NCBI GenBank assembly: GCA_021234155.1
Contig: JAJEKV010000055.1
Coordinates: 250,001 to 314,000, forward strand
Source: Isoetes taiwanensis
Taxonomy: Eukaryota; Streptophyta; Lycopodiopsida; Isoetales; Isoetaceae
Direction of reading: 5' to 3'
Length of the DNA: 64,000 nucleotides
A model generated the notes under the pieces. That model saw only the letters and a program-made list of their open reading frames with translations, searched no databases and was not told where the DNA came from. Shown here in pieces: positions 47,357 through 59,281 of this stretch; position 1 is the stretch's first letter; every line of letters starts with the position of its first letter. A program made the translations under genes and the position numbers.

Positions 47357-48320
47357 ATTGCCCGTCCACTTAAGGCATAGGCTAGGCTGTTTCGTTTCTA
47401 CAGAAATTCAGCCTGTAGTTAATGCAACGTTGTGTGATCTATATGATGTGCTTAGCAGTGCAGATAATGGCGTAGCTTAGCCTTTAGGTTCATGCAGTAA
47501 CTTTTATATAAGAAAGCATATCATGGATCAGTAAATGTAAACTAATATGCCGGCTATCCATTATTGAGAAATATTATAGGATGAATTTGCTGACCACATG
47601 GGCAGCTTATAGGCTGCAGGTTAAAAAATAATGTTGTTAGGCACAACCATTAGAGTGCAGGCATTAAATCTAATGTATTAATCCTAGGCCCTGCATAGGG
47701 TAGATGGATAGAATCAGTATTAGTATAAGGGGATCCTTGACTCACAATGCAGAGGAAAAATAGAACATGGGAATTTAGAGAATTGCCCTTCTACTTAAGG
47801 CATAGGCTAAACTGTTTCATTTCTACAAAATTTCAGCCTCTAGTTAATGCAAGGTTGTGTGATCTATATGATATGCTTAGCAGTGCAAATAATGGCGTAG
47901 CTCAGCCTTTAGGTTTATGCGGTAACTTTTGTATAGGAAAGCGTATCATGGATCAGTAAATGTAAATTAATATGCCGGATATTCATCATTGAGACATACT
48001 ATAGGATAAACTTGCTGACCACATGGGCAGTCTATAGGCTACAAGTTAAAAAATAATGTTGCTAGGCAGAGCCATAGGGCTGTAGGCATTAAATCTAATG
48101 TATTGAACCTAACACCTGCATAGGCTAGATGATGGAAGCAGTAATAGTATTAGAGGGATTATTGACTCACAATGCAGAGGGAAAATAAAACATGGGAATT
48201 CAGTAGGGAGATATAATGCTAGGGAATCTTAGTTGTGGTGATTTGGCAATAGCACATGGGCAGTCTATAGGCTGCAGGTTAAAAAATCATCTTGCTAGGC
48301 ACAACTACAAGGTTGTAGCG
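47357..48320 (+). repeat. ~425-bp tandem duplication with a third partial copy
   Basis: Unit 1 starts at 47357 (ATTGCCCGTCCACTTAAGG) and unit 2 at 47782 (ATTGCCCTTCTACTTAAGG). They align along their whole length at roughly 88% by eye. A third, internally deleted piece (about 48246-48320) repeats the CACATGGGCAGTCTATAGGC section. No protein is conserved between units. Confidence 0.8.
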
Positions 48321-49144
48321 CGCACAGGACTCTGCCAATGCATAAGTTAGACCAATAAATGATTCAAGCAATCGGTTTCATTCTCTGAATAGATATTTGG
48401 GTGGCTGCGGCTCCTTCTTTCCTCATTTTTGGCAACTGGGTGCAACGCACGAGTGGCATTTTAGTGGACAATGCATCTGCTGGCAACCTCAAGAGTCTGT
48501 CAACCTCTAGTACCAGTGTCAGCTTTCCTTATGAGATCCCATAGTTCATCCTGGTTTACATAACACCTGCAACCTTGTTAGTCCTGTGCCTCCTGGTACA
48601 GGACTATTCATGCATACGACGGACCAGGTCAAGCTCAAGGATCCACAGACAGGCACGGGTCAGCCGTCCAAAGCCCAGCAGAAGACAAAGCAGCAGACCA
48701 CGCAGCCAAAGCCTTCGTCCGTCAACAAGAGGCGCCGCTCAGACAAGTGACGGCCCGTCACCGCCCGCGTCAGCGTCAGCGTCAGCGTGATTCTAGGCAC
48801 TTTAAGAGGCACCGCCAACATTCCTGCAAATCAGGCCTCCTTCCAGGAGTCGGCACCGAAATCAGTCAGAGTGTCTATATTGGGCCAAAGGCCATTGTAC
48901 TATATATATGAGTAGAGCTAGCACATAAGTTAGGAGATGAGTTTTGAGTCTTGTCTCTCTTAGTCTTCTCTTGATTGCGAGAAGCTCATGTATGTTCATC
49001 ATTGATATCAAGGAAGCTATCATTTTCCTCTCATTGTTCTCTTTGTTTGTTTTTTCTTTCCTCTTGTTCTTTTTCTTGCAAATCCCGCGTGACATAGTCC
49101 CCCGGCTTCTCTGTTAGATCCAAGGGTCCTCCGGAGGGTCTGTC
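48321..49144 (+). mobile_element. Probable LTR and leader of a decayed gypsy-type element
   Basis: A TATA-like CTATATATATGAG at about 48898, a pyrimidine-rich leader and an ACA-ending block (CCCGCGTGACA near 49095) precede the gag remnant, as an LTR would. A (GTCAGC)4 run lies at about 48768-48789. No second LTR is found, so the boundaries are unproven. Confidence 0.35.
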
Positions 49145-51640
49145 TTGCAGGGGAGTTCGAACCAGACCCCAAACACTGCGCCGGGCTGCGGGTCCGATTC
49201 GATTTTCCTTTCTTCATGTCGCCATGCACATCCGAAACTTCACGCCCGGAAGAACTTCTTTCCCAGGCAGCCCGCCGCCTCGCTTGGAAGCGCCATCATC
49301 GAAGGGAAGGCCGTTCGCGACATGTATGGCTACGCTTATGACATTGAGGAGGCCACATTAGGTCCTAGGGCTCGGTCGGGCCACCCACCCCTCGTGTCAT
49401 GTCTTGTCCAAATTCTCGCCTCCGGCGTGCAAACATTGCTCCCGGCCTCGGTCTCCTCATCACTATCAGAGCCCTATCCGGCTCAACTGCTCCATCTTAC
49501 TTCCATACCCCGAACATGCCTTCATCCATCCGGTCTTACGGCCCATGCGCCTTTGCCTTCACAACCCTCATCTCCTCCGGGTGGACAGGGATATCAACAT
49601 GTCTCTTTTGCTCCTCCCCAGGAATTTCCCTTCCCTACATTTCCCACCGCTCTTCCGTTTACAACCTTACCGACCTCAAAACCAATGATGAGGCACCTCC
49701 GTACCTCCACATCGAGAACCCCCTTCATCCAGTCCACCTCAATTTCCTCGGTCTCATGTTCTGTCAGCCCAAAGACTTTTCCCTCTACCTTTCGGACCCT
49801 TAGGTGACTTATCCTACCTTTGGCAACACGAAAGGCAAACCATTAGACCAAAGTGCTCAGGCCCACATGGAAGAATTTGAGGCTCGGCTGTCCTAAATGG
49901 TCATGCGCAACCTCAACTGAAATTCCACATCTTTTCCCACCACGCGTGGCTCCCTCATCAATGGCTCATGTCCAACAAAAGCCATTGGAAACAAGATTGG
50001 TCAGAAATGAGAACTTTTCTTTCTCACTATGGCACCACGGATGATGATCAACTTCATCTCAAGCAACTCAATGACCTTCAACAAGAGCCCCTGAGTCCGC
50101 CTGGGGATTTTTGCGGATCGACTTCACATTACGCTAAGCAAACTCAAGGAGTACCCCACACGTGAGCGGATCTTGGTGGTTTCTCCAAGGACTTCCTCCA
50201 GCTATCCGCCTCATGATCAATACGCGCCCCAAGACTTTGGAGCAAGGCTATATCGATCTTGTCAATCACTCGATCAATGTTTCCTCCCGTGGCGTGGCTC
50301 TTCGGGAGCTCCCTTTCATTCCACCCGTCATGGTTCCTCGATTGCTATTCAACCTCAACACGCCAATCATAGCCAGCAATCGGATCCGGTGCCATATCGC
50401 AAATATCAAGGCCACTTGGCAAATGAGTACAACTCCACCAATGGCCCGCCTCATTGTAAAAGATGCAACATGTGCAATCATGCCACGGAAGAGTGCACTT
50501 TTCGCACTCATCCTACACCTTTCGCAACAAGATGGTTTATCAAGTGCAAACAACACCTCGGCACCAATCGCAATATCAAGAACCACCACTGCAGCAACCC
50601 AATCAACTCTAAACCAAGGGGGCAACAACGGGGACCCAACACACGTCCTCCTTTTGATCCTTCGAAAGCTCAGTGTTATCACTGTCAAGAATGGGGTCAT
50701 ACCACCACGGCGTGTCCTCAACTTCCACAAGTTCAGGTGCAGCTTCCTGGCACAAATCAGACCACATCAGTCCGCCTCACGGCTTACCAACTTTGGATTG
50801 CCAATGGCAAACAAGGCCCGCGTCCGGTTCTTCGGAAGCCCCTCGAAAGCACCTCTCAAGAATCACGCTATCAACCAGCTCCTGCAAATCAACCTCAGAT
50901 GGATCAACAAGCACAGGAAGAAATTTTTCAGGCACTCAATCCTCCAGTTCAGCCATCAAATTGGGTTGGTTTGGTTTCACGCCAGACCAGGGCGTCACGT
51001 CCCTTAACCATTATTTCTCATGACACGCAACCTGCCTTTGCAGTCGATACCATTCCTCATGATGAAGAAAAAAAGGTTCACTTTGCACCTGATTTGGACA
51101 AACTCATGCCGAATGTCATGCCTAAAGTTCGCCAAAGCATTCTGAACCTCATGCAAGCTGCTGAAGGCCGCACATTGGCTAATGTTCATGCCACTACTCG
51201 AGCTCAACAAAGACAGGAAGCACCTTCCACGTCTCAACCTCCACGCTCTCAGACCTATCCAAATATAGCTGCCGAGGTTGACCTACTCAAAGAAGTTGCT
51301 GCTTCATTACCACGCACTCCCACTTTTGTGGATCCAAAGCAGGATCCTTTTTTCTCATGTGCCTCCGGAACTCCAAGAGGAGCTAGCAAAATCAAAATAC
51401 CTTTAAGTTTGGCCACAATTTTGAAACTCGTCACGCTCTCAAGGACCGATTACCACTCCCATTTGTTTTGGTTGGGGCTGTTGCTACCTCTACTCCCACG
51501 GTACATGCCACGGTGGGCCATCAACAAGTCAATCATGTTCAAATTGATGGAGGTAGCGCGGTCAATCTCATCACGGATAAACTCCGCAAACAAATGGGCA
51601 TCAAACAACTCTATCGTGCCTGATTACTCATTCAGTTGCT
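49145..51640 (+). pseudogene. Gypsy-type gag-protease remnant, plus strand
   Basis: Frameshifted gag: a Pro/Ser-rich N-terminal part (49145-49807), a capsid-like segment near 49960-50280 (KSHWKQDWSEMRTFLSHYG, then GLPPAIRLMINTRPKTLEQG in another frame), and two CX2CX4HX4C zinc knuckles (CKRCNMCNHATEEC and CYHCQEWGHTTTAC) at about 50450 and 50680. Downstream, in a shifted frame near 51545, DGGSAVNLIT is a retroviral-type aspartic protease active site. Homology ends soon after; there is no reverse transcriptase or integrase. At least three frameshifts. Confidence 0.65.
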
Positions 51641-52507
51641 TTTAGTAGAGGCATTTGCTGGGCTCGCTGGCAGATGTGTATTTCTGGATTTCTTGGCTTT
51701 ATGCAGATTAATTTGGCCAATTTGGGTGCATTGGCGACAGGGCCACAATGGTCGACTACAAATAATGAAATTTCTTCATGCAAATGCTGAAGTTCACGTT
51801 GTTCTTTGCAAAAGGGTTTCTTAGCTTACATCGGATTGCTGAAGGAATACTTGGAGAAAAGCACATTGCGCTTCGTTAAATTTTCTTGGCAATGGTTTAT
51901 TACTTACAAGCATCCATGCTCAGTTTCAAGAGCCTTAAATTATTTCGGCCATCATCCCTATAGTATCTGGCTATTGTATCTTCTTCTAAGGAGTCAGGCT
52001 TGGCAAGTCACTCGTGAATAGGGCAGAGGCATGTTATATTAGTATAATCCAGCCACTATATGCATGCAAATGTTGGATTAGAAGGTCATGCATGCAAATG
52101 TTGGATTAGAAGGTCTATTATCTCATCTATGGTGATTACGTACAATTCTATTGCTTTTTTATTAATTAGAGAAATTTTACTTTCAGTATTTGCAATATCT
52201 TTTTCCTACTACCTCCATATGGTTCTAGCTTTGCATATTCTGCCCGACCTAAATTTGGGCAATGAGACTATTGATGGCGGAAACATGCCCTTTATTTTTA
52301 GTAAGATCATTGCAATTACTTAATTTAGTTTTGTGATTAGTGGATGGTGGTTATAAGCATCCACATTCATTAATACATGATGAGAAAAGAGTTTCTAGCA
52401 AACTATTTAATCACTGGCTAGGCATATATGGTCTTGTATGGTCTTGGTATTATAGTATTATAGACCATTTAATATATCATAACTATCATATATCCAATAC
52501 ACAATAT
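51641..52507. other. Non-coding sequence with a 28-bp direct duplication
   Basis: Nothing coding recognised. ATGCATGCAAATGTTGGATT plus AGAAGGTC occurs twice in tandem at about 52058-52113. Confidence 0.4.
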
Positions 52508-52574
52508 AACATCAATTCATTTAAGTATAATGTAATATAATATAACATCAATTCATTTAAGTATAATGTAATGT
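52508..52574 (+). repeat. 36-bp tandem duplication
   Basis: ATCAATTCATTTAAGTATAA plus TGTAAT and a short ATAATATAAC linker is repeated directly before the dispersed repeat that follows. Confidence 0.7.
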
Positions 52575-52912
52575 TTTTTGTTGGAGGCCCCGAAGGGGCC
52601 AAAATTTTTTTTAGCTATAACACAAACCATTACATTACACACTTCAAAATTAAATTCCCCCTTAAACCCCCTTTGGTTTGGTTGCATATTCACACGGAGG
52701 GTGGCGTAGGGCAGCGAGAGCCCCTATAATTATGTTTCGCATGTACAAAATCAGCACCATATAATACATTACCTCAAATCTTATAGTATTTTGCAAATTT
52801 TCTTATACAGTATAGCAATTTTTGTACATGTATATCCCACAAACGAGGAACTTTATGTATGGTGTAGATCAAGGAATAAAGGGTGCATATGCCTATCCAA
52901 CAGCTCTCGATG
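52575..52912 (+). mobile_element. Dispersed repeat shared with the insertion in LINE-A
   Basis: It matches 4745-5175 in the same orientation: a GC hairpin (GGCCCC-GA-AGGGGCC), CCCCCTTAAACCCCCTTTGG, GGGCAGCGAGAGCCCC, a TGTACATGTATA.CCCACAAACGAGG block and a common end near AGCTCTC. Only the terminal part of the family is present here. Coding capacity is unknown. Confidence 0.7.
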
Positions 52913-53400
52913 CCCAAGTCACCCCCCGTGTGAATATACAACCCCGTGTGCGTAAACCGTTGTCTTTTGAGCTTGAAATCGGCGGTGGTGGTTAACCCGA
53001 CATGTGGGGTTAACCACATCCCGAGTAGGTTTACGGCCATCCACCTAATAGGAGGTGCAGAACCACGATGGTGGTTGCCCTGCTATTCGGGTGCTCACAC
53101 ATTATTATATTGGTTATTCAAACCATTACTATTCCTTAACCAATTAATTCCTTAACATATTTTAAAAGACATTGATCTCATAATGCCCAAGGCAACTTGC
53201 AACCCAGACTGTTATCCATAAACATCCAGTTGCACCCCTAGTCTTGATTGTCACAGTGCACTATACAAATAAACTAGATAGCATGCGACCGCAATAATCA
53301 TAATACCATTGCATTAGATTATTTCATTAGCACACAACGACATGCGTCCCATAATTATCCCATAATTACATAATGGTCTGAATCATAATTGGGCATAACA
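52913..53400 (-). mobile_element. Start of the gypsy 3' LTR (partial) and flanking sequence
   Basis: On the minus strand, sequence starting TGTTATGCCCAATTATG at 53400 follows a polypurine tract, as a 3' LTR should. The far end of this LTR (which should match TGTTAGGAACC at 63533) is not found before 52912, so the LTR is truncated. A palindromic GGTTAACCCGACATGTGGGG with TTAACC lies near 52990. Confidence 0.45.
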
Positions 53401-53429
53401 TTACCTTCCCCCCCTCTCCGGGGATTCTT

Positions 53430-53812
53430 GTCCTCAAGAATCGGCTCCAGACCATTGAGCTATAACATCTGGATTCTGAGTCATGAAACGACGATTCTCC
53501 CACGTCGCCTCTGAGACAGGTTGTTTCCCTTTCACCAGAAATTCCATCTGGTCTCTTTGGCGGATCCGCACTATCCGAGAATTTAATATTCTTCAGGGAT
53601 AGGGATTCTATTCAAATCCACCATGTGTTCCTGAGAAGGCACAACATTCTCAGCTTTCCCCAGAGCTGGTCGCAACTGGCTCACATGGAAAACTGGATGA
53701 ATGTCCACATTCGGTGGAAGTTGCAACTTGAAGGCAATATCACTCTATTTCTTCAAAATCTTGTAAGGACCACTTGATCTTGGGGAGAGCTTTGGTTTCT
53801 TTCCTGCAAGCA
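53430..53812 (-). pseudogene. Gypsy integrase C-terminus and chromodomain
   Basis: The minus strand reads KKPKLSPRSSGPYKILKK, then a stop, then AFKLQLPPNVDIHPVFHVSQ, the GPY/F module of integrase. After a frameshift, ILDSRIVRIRQRDQMEFLVK and PVSEATWENRRFM follow, a chromodomain-like fold (usual pattern LVKW.G....ATWE). Chromodomains direct integration to marked chromatin. The Trp usually found in LVKW is Gly here. Confidence 0.7.
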
Positions 53813-53817
53813 ATGGT

Positions 53818-54546
53818 TGCTAGTAATCAGATAGAATTTTCAATAATAATGTTGCAATGTGTATAGATACAACTCCCTTAAATCACTGTTTAAGATTTAC
53901 TTATCACAATGAACCTTTAAACTAATAACAACCTTTTCAGAATATATCCTTCAATAATCAAGTCATAACTCTAATGACTTGTAACAAACCAATAGCTAGA
54001 TATTTGAATTTAATAGTTGATTACTTCATTAACCACACTCAAAGAATACATAGCAATTTAGCTTTCAAAACAAGACTTCAAATATCGTCATATATCAAAT
54101 ATTCACCTTATCGAATATGAATTCAAAATATTGGACTTCCGGATCCCAACTTTCCCTGTAATTTTCACCAATGTCTCTTCTACCTATTCTTCTTGTATTT
54201 ACATAGATCAGCCCGACGGTCTTGGGAGACCCGAGCTTTCAGAAATTATCTGTAATCTGGTTATTCGATCGAGCTTTTCATTGATTCTTCTGTCTCTGGT
54301 TCATTGGACCGAGTATCTCCCTTGGGTCAACTTTCCCTTTATGACCAATAATTCAATAGTTAACCTTAACTCAATAATTCAATAGTTAACCTTAACCTTC
54401 GATGTGCAATGCTCCTTCTATAAAATAACGATTATCAAATATTTTGCTAAGGTTAAACAATGAAGCATGAACTATTGATTGAACCTAGCAAGTTTCGTTT
54501 TCTCCAATCACTAGGCTGATCCATCATGCTTAACACTTTGTTCTCC
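53818..54546 (-). repeat. Copia 3' LTR
   Basis: It matches 59282-59990. Relative to the 5' LTR it carries about 27 extra bases (54501-54527) and lacks the outermost 40 bp or so, lost in the deletion that removed RT. Its inner end supplies the last ten or so codons of the integrase frame. Confidence 0.75.
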
Positions 54547-54885
54547 GTCTTCCACACACACAACATCTCTACTAGTCGTGACTTGTCTATTCTTTGGATT
54601 GAACAATCTATACCCTTTTGAATTTGTATCATATCCTACCAGATATGTCACTGTTGACCTGTCATCCAACTTGGACCTTAGTTGCTCTGGGACATCCAAC
54701 TTGGACCTTAGTTGCTCTTGGACCTTAGTTGAGCATTCATAAGTTTTGTACTTGTTATAATCGGGTATTTTCTCAGACCATAGAGTTTCAGGGCATTTCC
54801 AATTTGTATTTGCAAAAGGGAGAGCATTATGAATCTCTACTGTAGCCTTCACAGTTTCTTCCCAAAGAAAGTTTGGCAGGCCTGC
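54547..54885 (-). pseudogene. Copia integrase, C-terminal part
   Basis: The minus strand reads LPNFLWEETVKATVEIHNAL, ETLWSEKIPDYNKYKTYEC, KLDDRSTVTYLVGYDTNSKG and YRLFNPKNRQVTTSRDVV, the standard C-terminal integrase segments of plant copia elements. A direct internal duplication of about 13 residues (QEQLRSKLD twice) is present. The frame is open (54942-54511 including flanks) and stops at 54511 within LTR sequence; no RT follows. Confidence 0.75.
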
Positions 54886-57311
54886 TGTTGCCCATTTCTG
54901 GCAACATGGACTAGCATCTATTATCAAAAACTTTTGTTTCATCCATACTTCCTCTAAGGGAAAGTTTCAGGCTATTGTGATCCCATTAGAGTTTGGAAGA
55001 CATTTGACCAAGTTTGGAAGGCATGGGGGATCTCCTTTTATAGCCTAATCTTTTCCTTGAGGTAAAATACCTTTAGACACATTCCCATTTGTTTAACATT
55101 TTCCTTTGATTTGAAGACCAGGCAAAGGCTATAGCAAGATTATCAAAGAAGCACAAGTTGTTTTACCAAAGCTCAACCTTATGAAGCTTGCTTGAGTTTC
55201 ATTAGTAGTTTGAAGTCACACACATAAGGATGCCATCTTGGAAGTGAAATGTGCTCTTATTCTAGCCTTGAAGTTTGGAAGACCCTTATAGAAGTTTGGA
55301 AGACCCTTAGGCTTTGAGCAAATGTATCTTCACTATGAGGTATGATTTGAGCATTAGAGACAACTGAGATGAAATCAAGTGCTCTGAGAGGTACCCATCT
55401 TGTCTTCATTCCATATCCACCTTTTATGTCCTATGAACCTTTTATAACCTTTCTTTCACCATTTTTTTCCACTTTTGAGACCTTTTCCCATCATTTCACT
55501 ACCCATTTTCTTATTGATCCTACCCTCAATTGAGAATTGCCCCCTAATGATCTTGAAAAACTTCAAAGGCAAGAAAACTCTTTTCTCATTCTCATTTCAT
55601 CTTCCTAAACCCTAGTATAGCCTATTTACACCCTTTTTCCCATCTTTTCCCATGACTTTTTCACCATCCCTATGTTGCAATATTCATTGACCATGGGTCA
55701 AAATGGACAAAAATTCAAATATTTCAGTTTGACCTGAAACCTTCTAGATGGAAAGCTTGGCAAAAAAGAGCTAAAATAGCCTTTTTAAATTTGAAAAAAA
55801 CCCTTGGGAAGGCCTTCAAAATTGGATTCTTGGGATGCGTGCCAAAAAAATAAAAAACCTATTCTAGCCTATCTACCCTATCTAATTGCATAGTTCAGGT
55901 CACCCCCATTTTTCCACGCGTGGCCCAGGGCGGGGGGGCAGACACTGGCCGGTGTCCCCTCTGCGTGGCACGCACAGTTAATAGTTGAGTCAGCACTTTT
56001 CCTTATATACCTGAGCCTCCAGAACCACTCCGGCTTGTGGGATATATCATCCTTAAGAATTTTTTGATGAACCCTAAGAAATAGGGGAACCTGCTAAATC
56101 CGGCCAATTCTTGCCTAAATTTGATTGAATCCCGCCAATTTTCGCCCGAAATTAGCTCCTAAACCTTTTCCGAAACCATGGGGATCCTTTGTGGCACTTG
56201 ATTCGATAGAAATTGCTCAATTTGGGCCTCAAATCACTCAACCGAGCTAGCTTTTGGGAAGAACAGTTCTTAAGCCAAGAAACAGGTCAAATCGACACGT
56301 CCCCTCAGAGATAGACCTCTGTGATCTTGGCGCATTTTGATATTCTGATATTATCTTGCTCTGCTCTATTCAAAATTTGCTCTGCTCTGCTCGTGATTGA
56401 AAGATCCGGCGTCAGTGTGACTTGTTCGACCCGTGAGGCACTTCAACTACAACTCAAAAATCATTTCATTGGCTTCATTAGTAGTTCGAGATTCACTAAA
56501 GGCTCGAACGGACACTGATTTTACTTTCAAACACACTGTTATATGTTTGAATTTGGTAATGCCTTGCTAACACTATCAAATTTCTTGTGTTACATTTCTA
56601 TAATGCATAGTCTTTGCCCGGAAAGTTGTTGTCACCATTGTACATTCATCTTTTGTAATCACGCATTGTGCTTTTAAAGCTAAAAACTAAAAACAAAACC
56701 CAAAATATTTATTCCAAGCTATATTCTTTTCAGATAGTTGCATTTCATCTTCATAAAAACCTTAGAAAACACATAAAAAAGACCTTTTTTCATAAGCATC
56801 CACGAGTTTGCTCTTTTCACGAGGCCTCGGCTACTTACGGAGAAACCAAAACTCTTTTTGCTATTTAAACCCTATGCACATGATCTAGGGGTTATTTTTG
56901 AAGTTGCCTGCACGAGATCCCAACTCAAGATTCCTTATCAAACTCCATCTCGCAAATTTTGGCTCTGTTTTGGCTTTGGCCAACTTTTTGACCGACTTTG
57001 ACCTACATTTTCTCAACCTTCCCCTATTCAAATCAAGTCAAATCTCCACCCCCAGTTTCCTTTGCTTGTTGGTCATCTATACCACCAATCACATCTTAAA
57101 AATCTCACAAGGTGTGTCTGCAAGGCCATTTTTTGCTCTGACAGTTTTTTTTGTTTCAGGGACTTTAGTGATTTTGAAAAAACCAATATTCCAAAATGAC
57201 TTTTCTCACTTCATATGTCAAGGATTGATCACCCTAAGTGATCTGGAGGTCCTAACCATTTTGTTTGAGCTTCCTTGAGGTTAGACTAAAATTCCAGGTT
57301 TTAGGCTAACA
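54886..57311 (+). mobile_element. Probable solo LTR, 2.4 kb, inserted in the copia integrase
   Basis: It starts TGTTGCCC, ends GCTAACA and is flanked by the identical 5-bp repeat CCTGC (54881-54885, 57312-57316). TG...CA with a 5-bp duplication is diagnostic of an LTR retrotransposon. No internal repeat, primer site or protein is visible over 2426 bp, so a solo LTR left by recombination is the simplest reading. A TATA-like TTATATACCTGAG at about 56004 would suit its promoter in plus orientation. Removing it rejoins integrase codons (MLKYAG to LPNFLWEE). Confidence 0.75.
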
Positions 57312-57851
57312 CCTGCATACTTAAGCATTGCCCTAGTAGCATTCATAATGGTTTTATTTTTCCTCTCAGCTACTCCGTTTTGCTGAGGTGTGTAACTACA
57401 CGTGAATTGCCTTTTAATTCCCTTTTGCATACAAAAACTTTTAAATTTTGAAGACATGTACTCACCTCCTCGATCAGTTCGTATGCATTTGATCTTTCTC
57501 CCTGTTGAACGTTCAGCCTCAGCTACATAAGTTTTGAAAGCTTCATATGCCAAATCTTTGCTTCTTAAACAGTAAATTTGCGTCCTCCTGCTATAATCAT
57601 CAATAAAAGTTATGAAATATTTTTTGCCAGTGATTCCAGTCACGTTCAGGGGGCCACATAGATCTGTGTGTACAAGATCTAGAATCCCATCTGCTCTCCT
57701 TTTTTATTTATTAAATGATAGTCTGCACTGCTTACCCATCATGCAGCCCGGACAGGTCTGAACTTCCTCTTTATTATTTGAAGCTTTGATCACGCCCTGT
57801 TTTATCATCTTTTCTATATTATTGCAATTTGAGTATCCAAGCCTAAGATGT
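57312..57851 (-). pseudogene. Copia pre-integrase and integrase core
   Basis: The minus strand encodes a GAG-pre-integrase zinc module (HLRLGYSNC, then CPGCMMGKQCRLSF), then VHTDLCGPL, FIDDYSRRTQIYCLRSKD, CIRTDRGGEYMSS and YTPQQNGVAERKNKTI, with all three DDE catalytic residues kept. A frameshift lies near 57665. The N-terminal His of the HHCC site sits in a frame-disturbed part. Integrase inserts the cDNA into the genome. Confidence 0.78.
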
Positions 57852-58549
57852 CAAGTTGATACATCTGGTAATGTAGTTAAATTTATGCTTTTCACACAAT
57901 TAGCATTCATACCATACAGGTTTCCCACACGTTTTCCAAGAAATTTCAATTTATTGCCTTCATAAATTTTACATTTCGTTTGCTCAAAAACTACTTTAAA
58001 ACCCATGTCAACTAGTTGACATACAGAAATGAGATTCCTTACTAAGCTAGGAACACATAGTATATTTTTCAAATCTATGGCATTTCCTTCCAAATCATAA
58101 ACTTCTAGTACTTCTACATCTTCTATGTTTTGCAACTGCCCATTTCCAACTTGGATATGGCCTCCCAGTTTTCCCTTGCATTCCTTAAGTATTTTGGATG
58201 AGCAGACTATGGTTTTCTCAGCTCCACTATCTATAATCATGAAGTCAGCTTTGTTAGTTCTGCTTTGTGAAACCATGAATGCATCACACTTGCTTACCTC
58301 TTCTTCTTCATCTGGTTCTTCTTCCAGCTTAACTTCCTCTGCCACATTGGCGTCATGATGTGAAGATCTTCCTCTGCCTCGACCTCTTCCCCTTGATCCA
58401 GAGCCTCTTCCTCCCTTTGTTCTTCCTCTGAAAGCATTGGTTTTTGGAGTAGAACAGGTTGAAGCAATGTGACCTCTACCACCACAGTTATAGCATTGAA
58501 TTTCCTTTGCTAAGGTTGGATAATTTACCTTGAGATGCCATTGTAACAT
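57851..58549 (-). pseudogene. Copia gag zinc knuckle and protease
   Basis: An open 232-codon stretch: CYNCGGRGHIASTC (CX2CX4HX4C knuckle, residues about 19-32), a Gly/Arg-rich tract (SRGRGRGRGRSS), an acidic tract (EEEPDEEEE) and the aspartic protease site IIDSGAEKTIV (residues about 105-115), followed by ISVCQLVDMGFKVVFEQT. The protease cleaves the polyprotein. The D-S-G triad is intact. Confidence 0.8.
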
Positions 58550-59253
58550 GGCCCTAGTTTGCTGTCATTTTTTCCCTTCACAAATAGTATTTGTGAGGCT
58601 TCCTCCTCACCTAACACTTTCCCTTGCTCGATTTTTGTCTTAAGCATTCGTTCTGCCTCAAGTTTTGTTTTTGCAATGGTTCTCATAAACATAGAGATAT
58701 TACCTAAGTTGGATACTGCTCGAGACATGTCCAGAACTTGCTGCTGCTGAGTATACATTACTCTACCTCCTTCTAACATTGTCAAATTTCTGGAGAAACT
58801 CATTAATATCATCATTTTCATGGAATTTGAGTCTCCTTAGTTCATTCTCCAATACATCTATTTGTGAGGATGTCTTTTCCTCATAATTTGATATCATGTA
58901 GCTCCACATTTGCTTGGGTGTCATACCCCTTAGCTTTAGCACAATGCTAGAACTTACCTTGCTTATAATTATGCCTTGGGCCTCCCTTACCCTAGCATTC
59001 TCTCCTACTCCCCTTCTTGTTGATGTCTCACTTATGACTTCAACAGTTCCATCATTAGTAGAGTTTGAACTGCCTTCAACGGTTCTGCTTGTAAAACTCC
59101 TGATTCTAGATTCTCCTTCAGCAGAATCTATCAGATCCCACAAGTCTTCTACCTGCAACACATGCTTGGTTTTCTCTTTCCAAACTTGGAAGCCAGAGTC
59201 CCCCTTAAACACATCTATGGCACTTAGTAGGCCTGCTCTAAATCTGCTAGACA
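58525..59253 (-). pseudogene. Copia gag N-terminal region
   Basis: The ATG at 59253 follows the primer site by about 16 bases and opens MSSRFRAGLLSAIDVFKGDS, then FQVWKEKTKHVLQVEDLWDL, a normal copia gag start. LKGMTPKQMWSYMISNYEEK and LENELRRLKFHENDDINEFL are the UBN2/gag capsid segment. Two frameshifts (near 58765 and 58540) split it from the knuckle. Confidence 0.78.
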
Positions 59254-59268
59254 TGTTGGCTGTAACTA

Positions 59269-59280
59269 GCTCTGATACCA
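59269..59280 (-). other. Copia primer binding site (tRNA-Met type)
   Basis: On the minus strand TGGTATCAGAGC, complementary to the 3' end of initiator tRNA-Met, one base after the ...CTAACA end of the 5' LTR. Confidence 0.9.
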
Positions 59281-59281
59281 A

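Noticed and set aside
50266-50730. 154-codon minus-strand ORF opposite the gag remnant
   Set aside because: It is antisense to zinc-knuckle coding on the plus strand, and the sense strand explains the composition.
54131-54385. Matching ORFs at 54131-54385 and 59657-59851
   Set aside because: They lie in the two LTR copies on the strand opposite to the element; similarity is LTR identity, not protein conservation.
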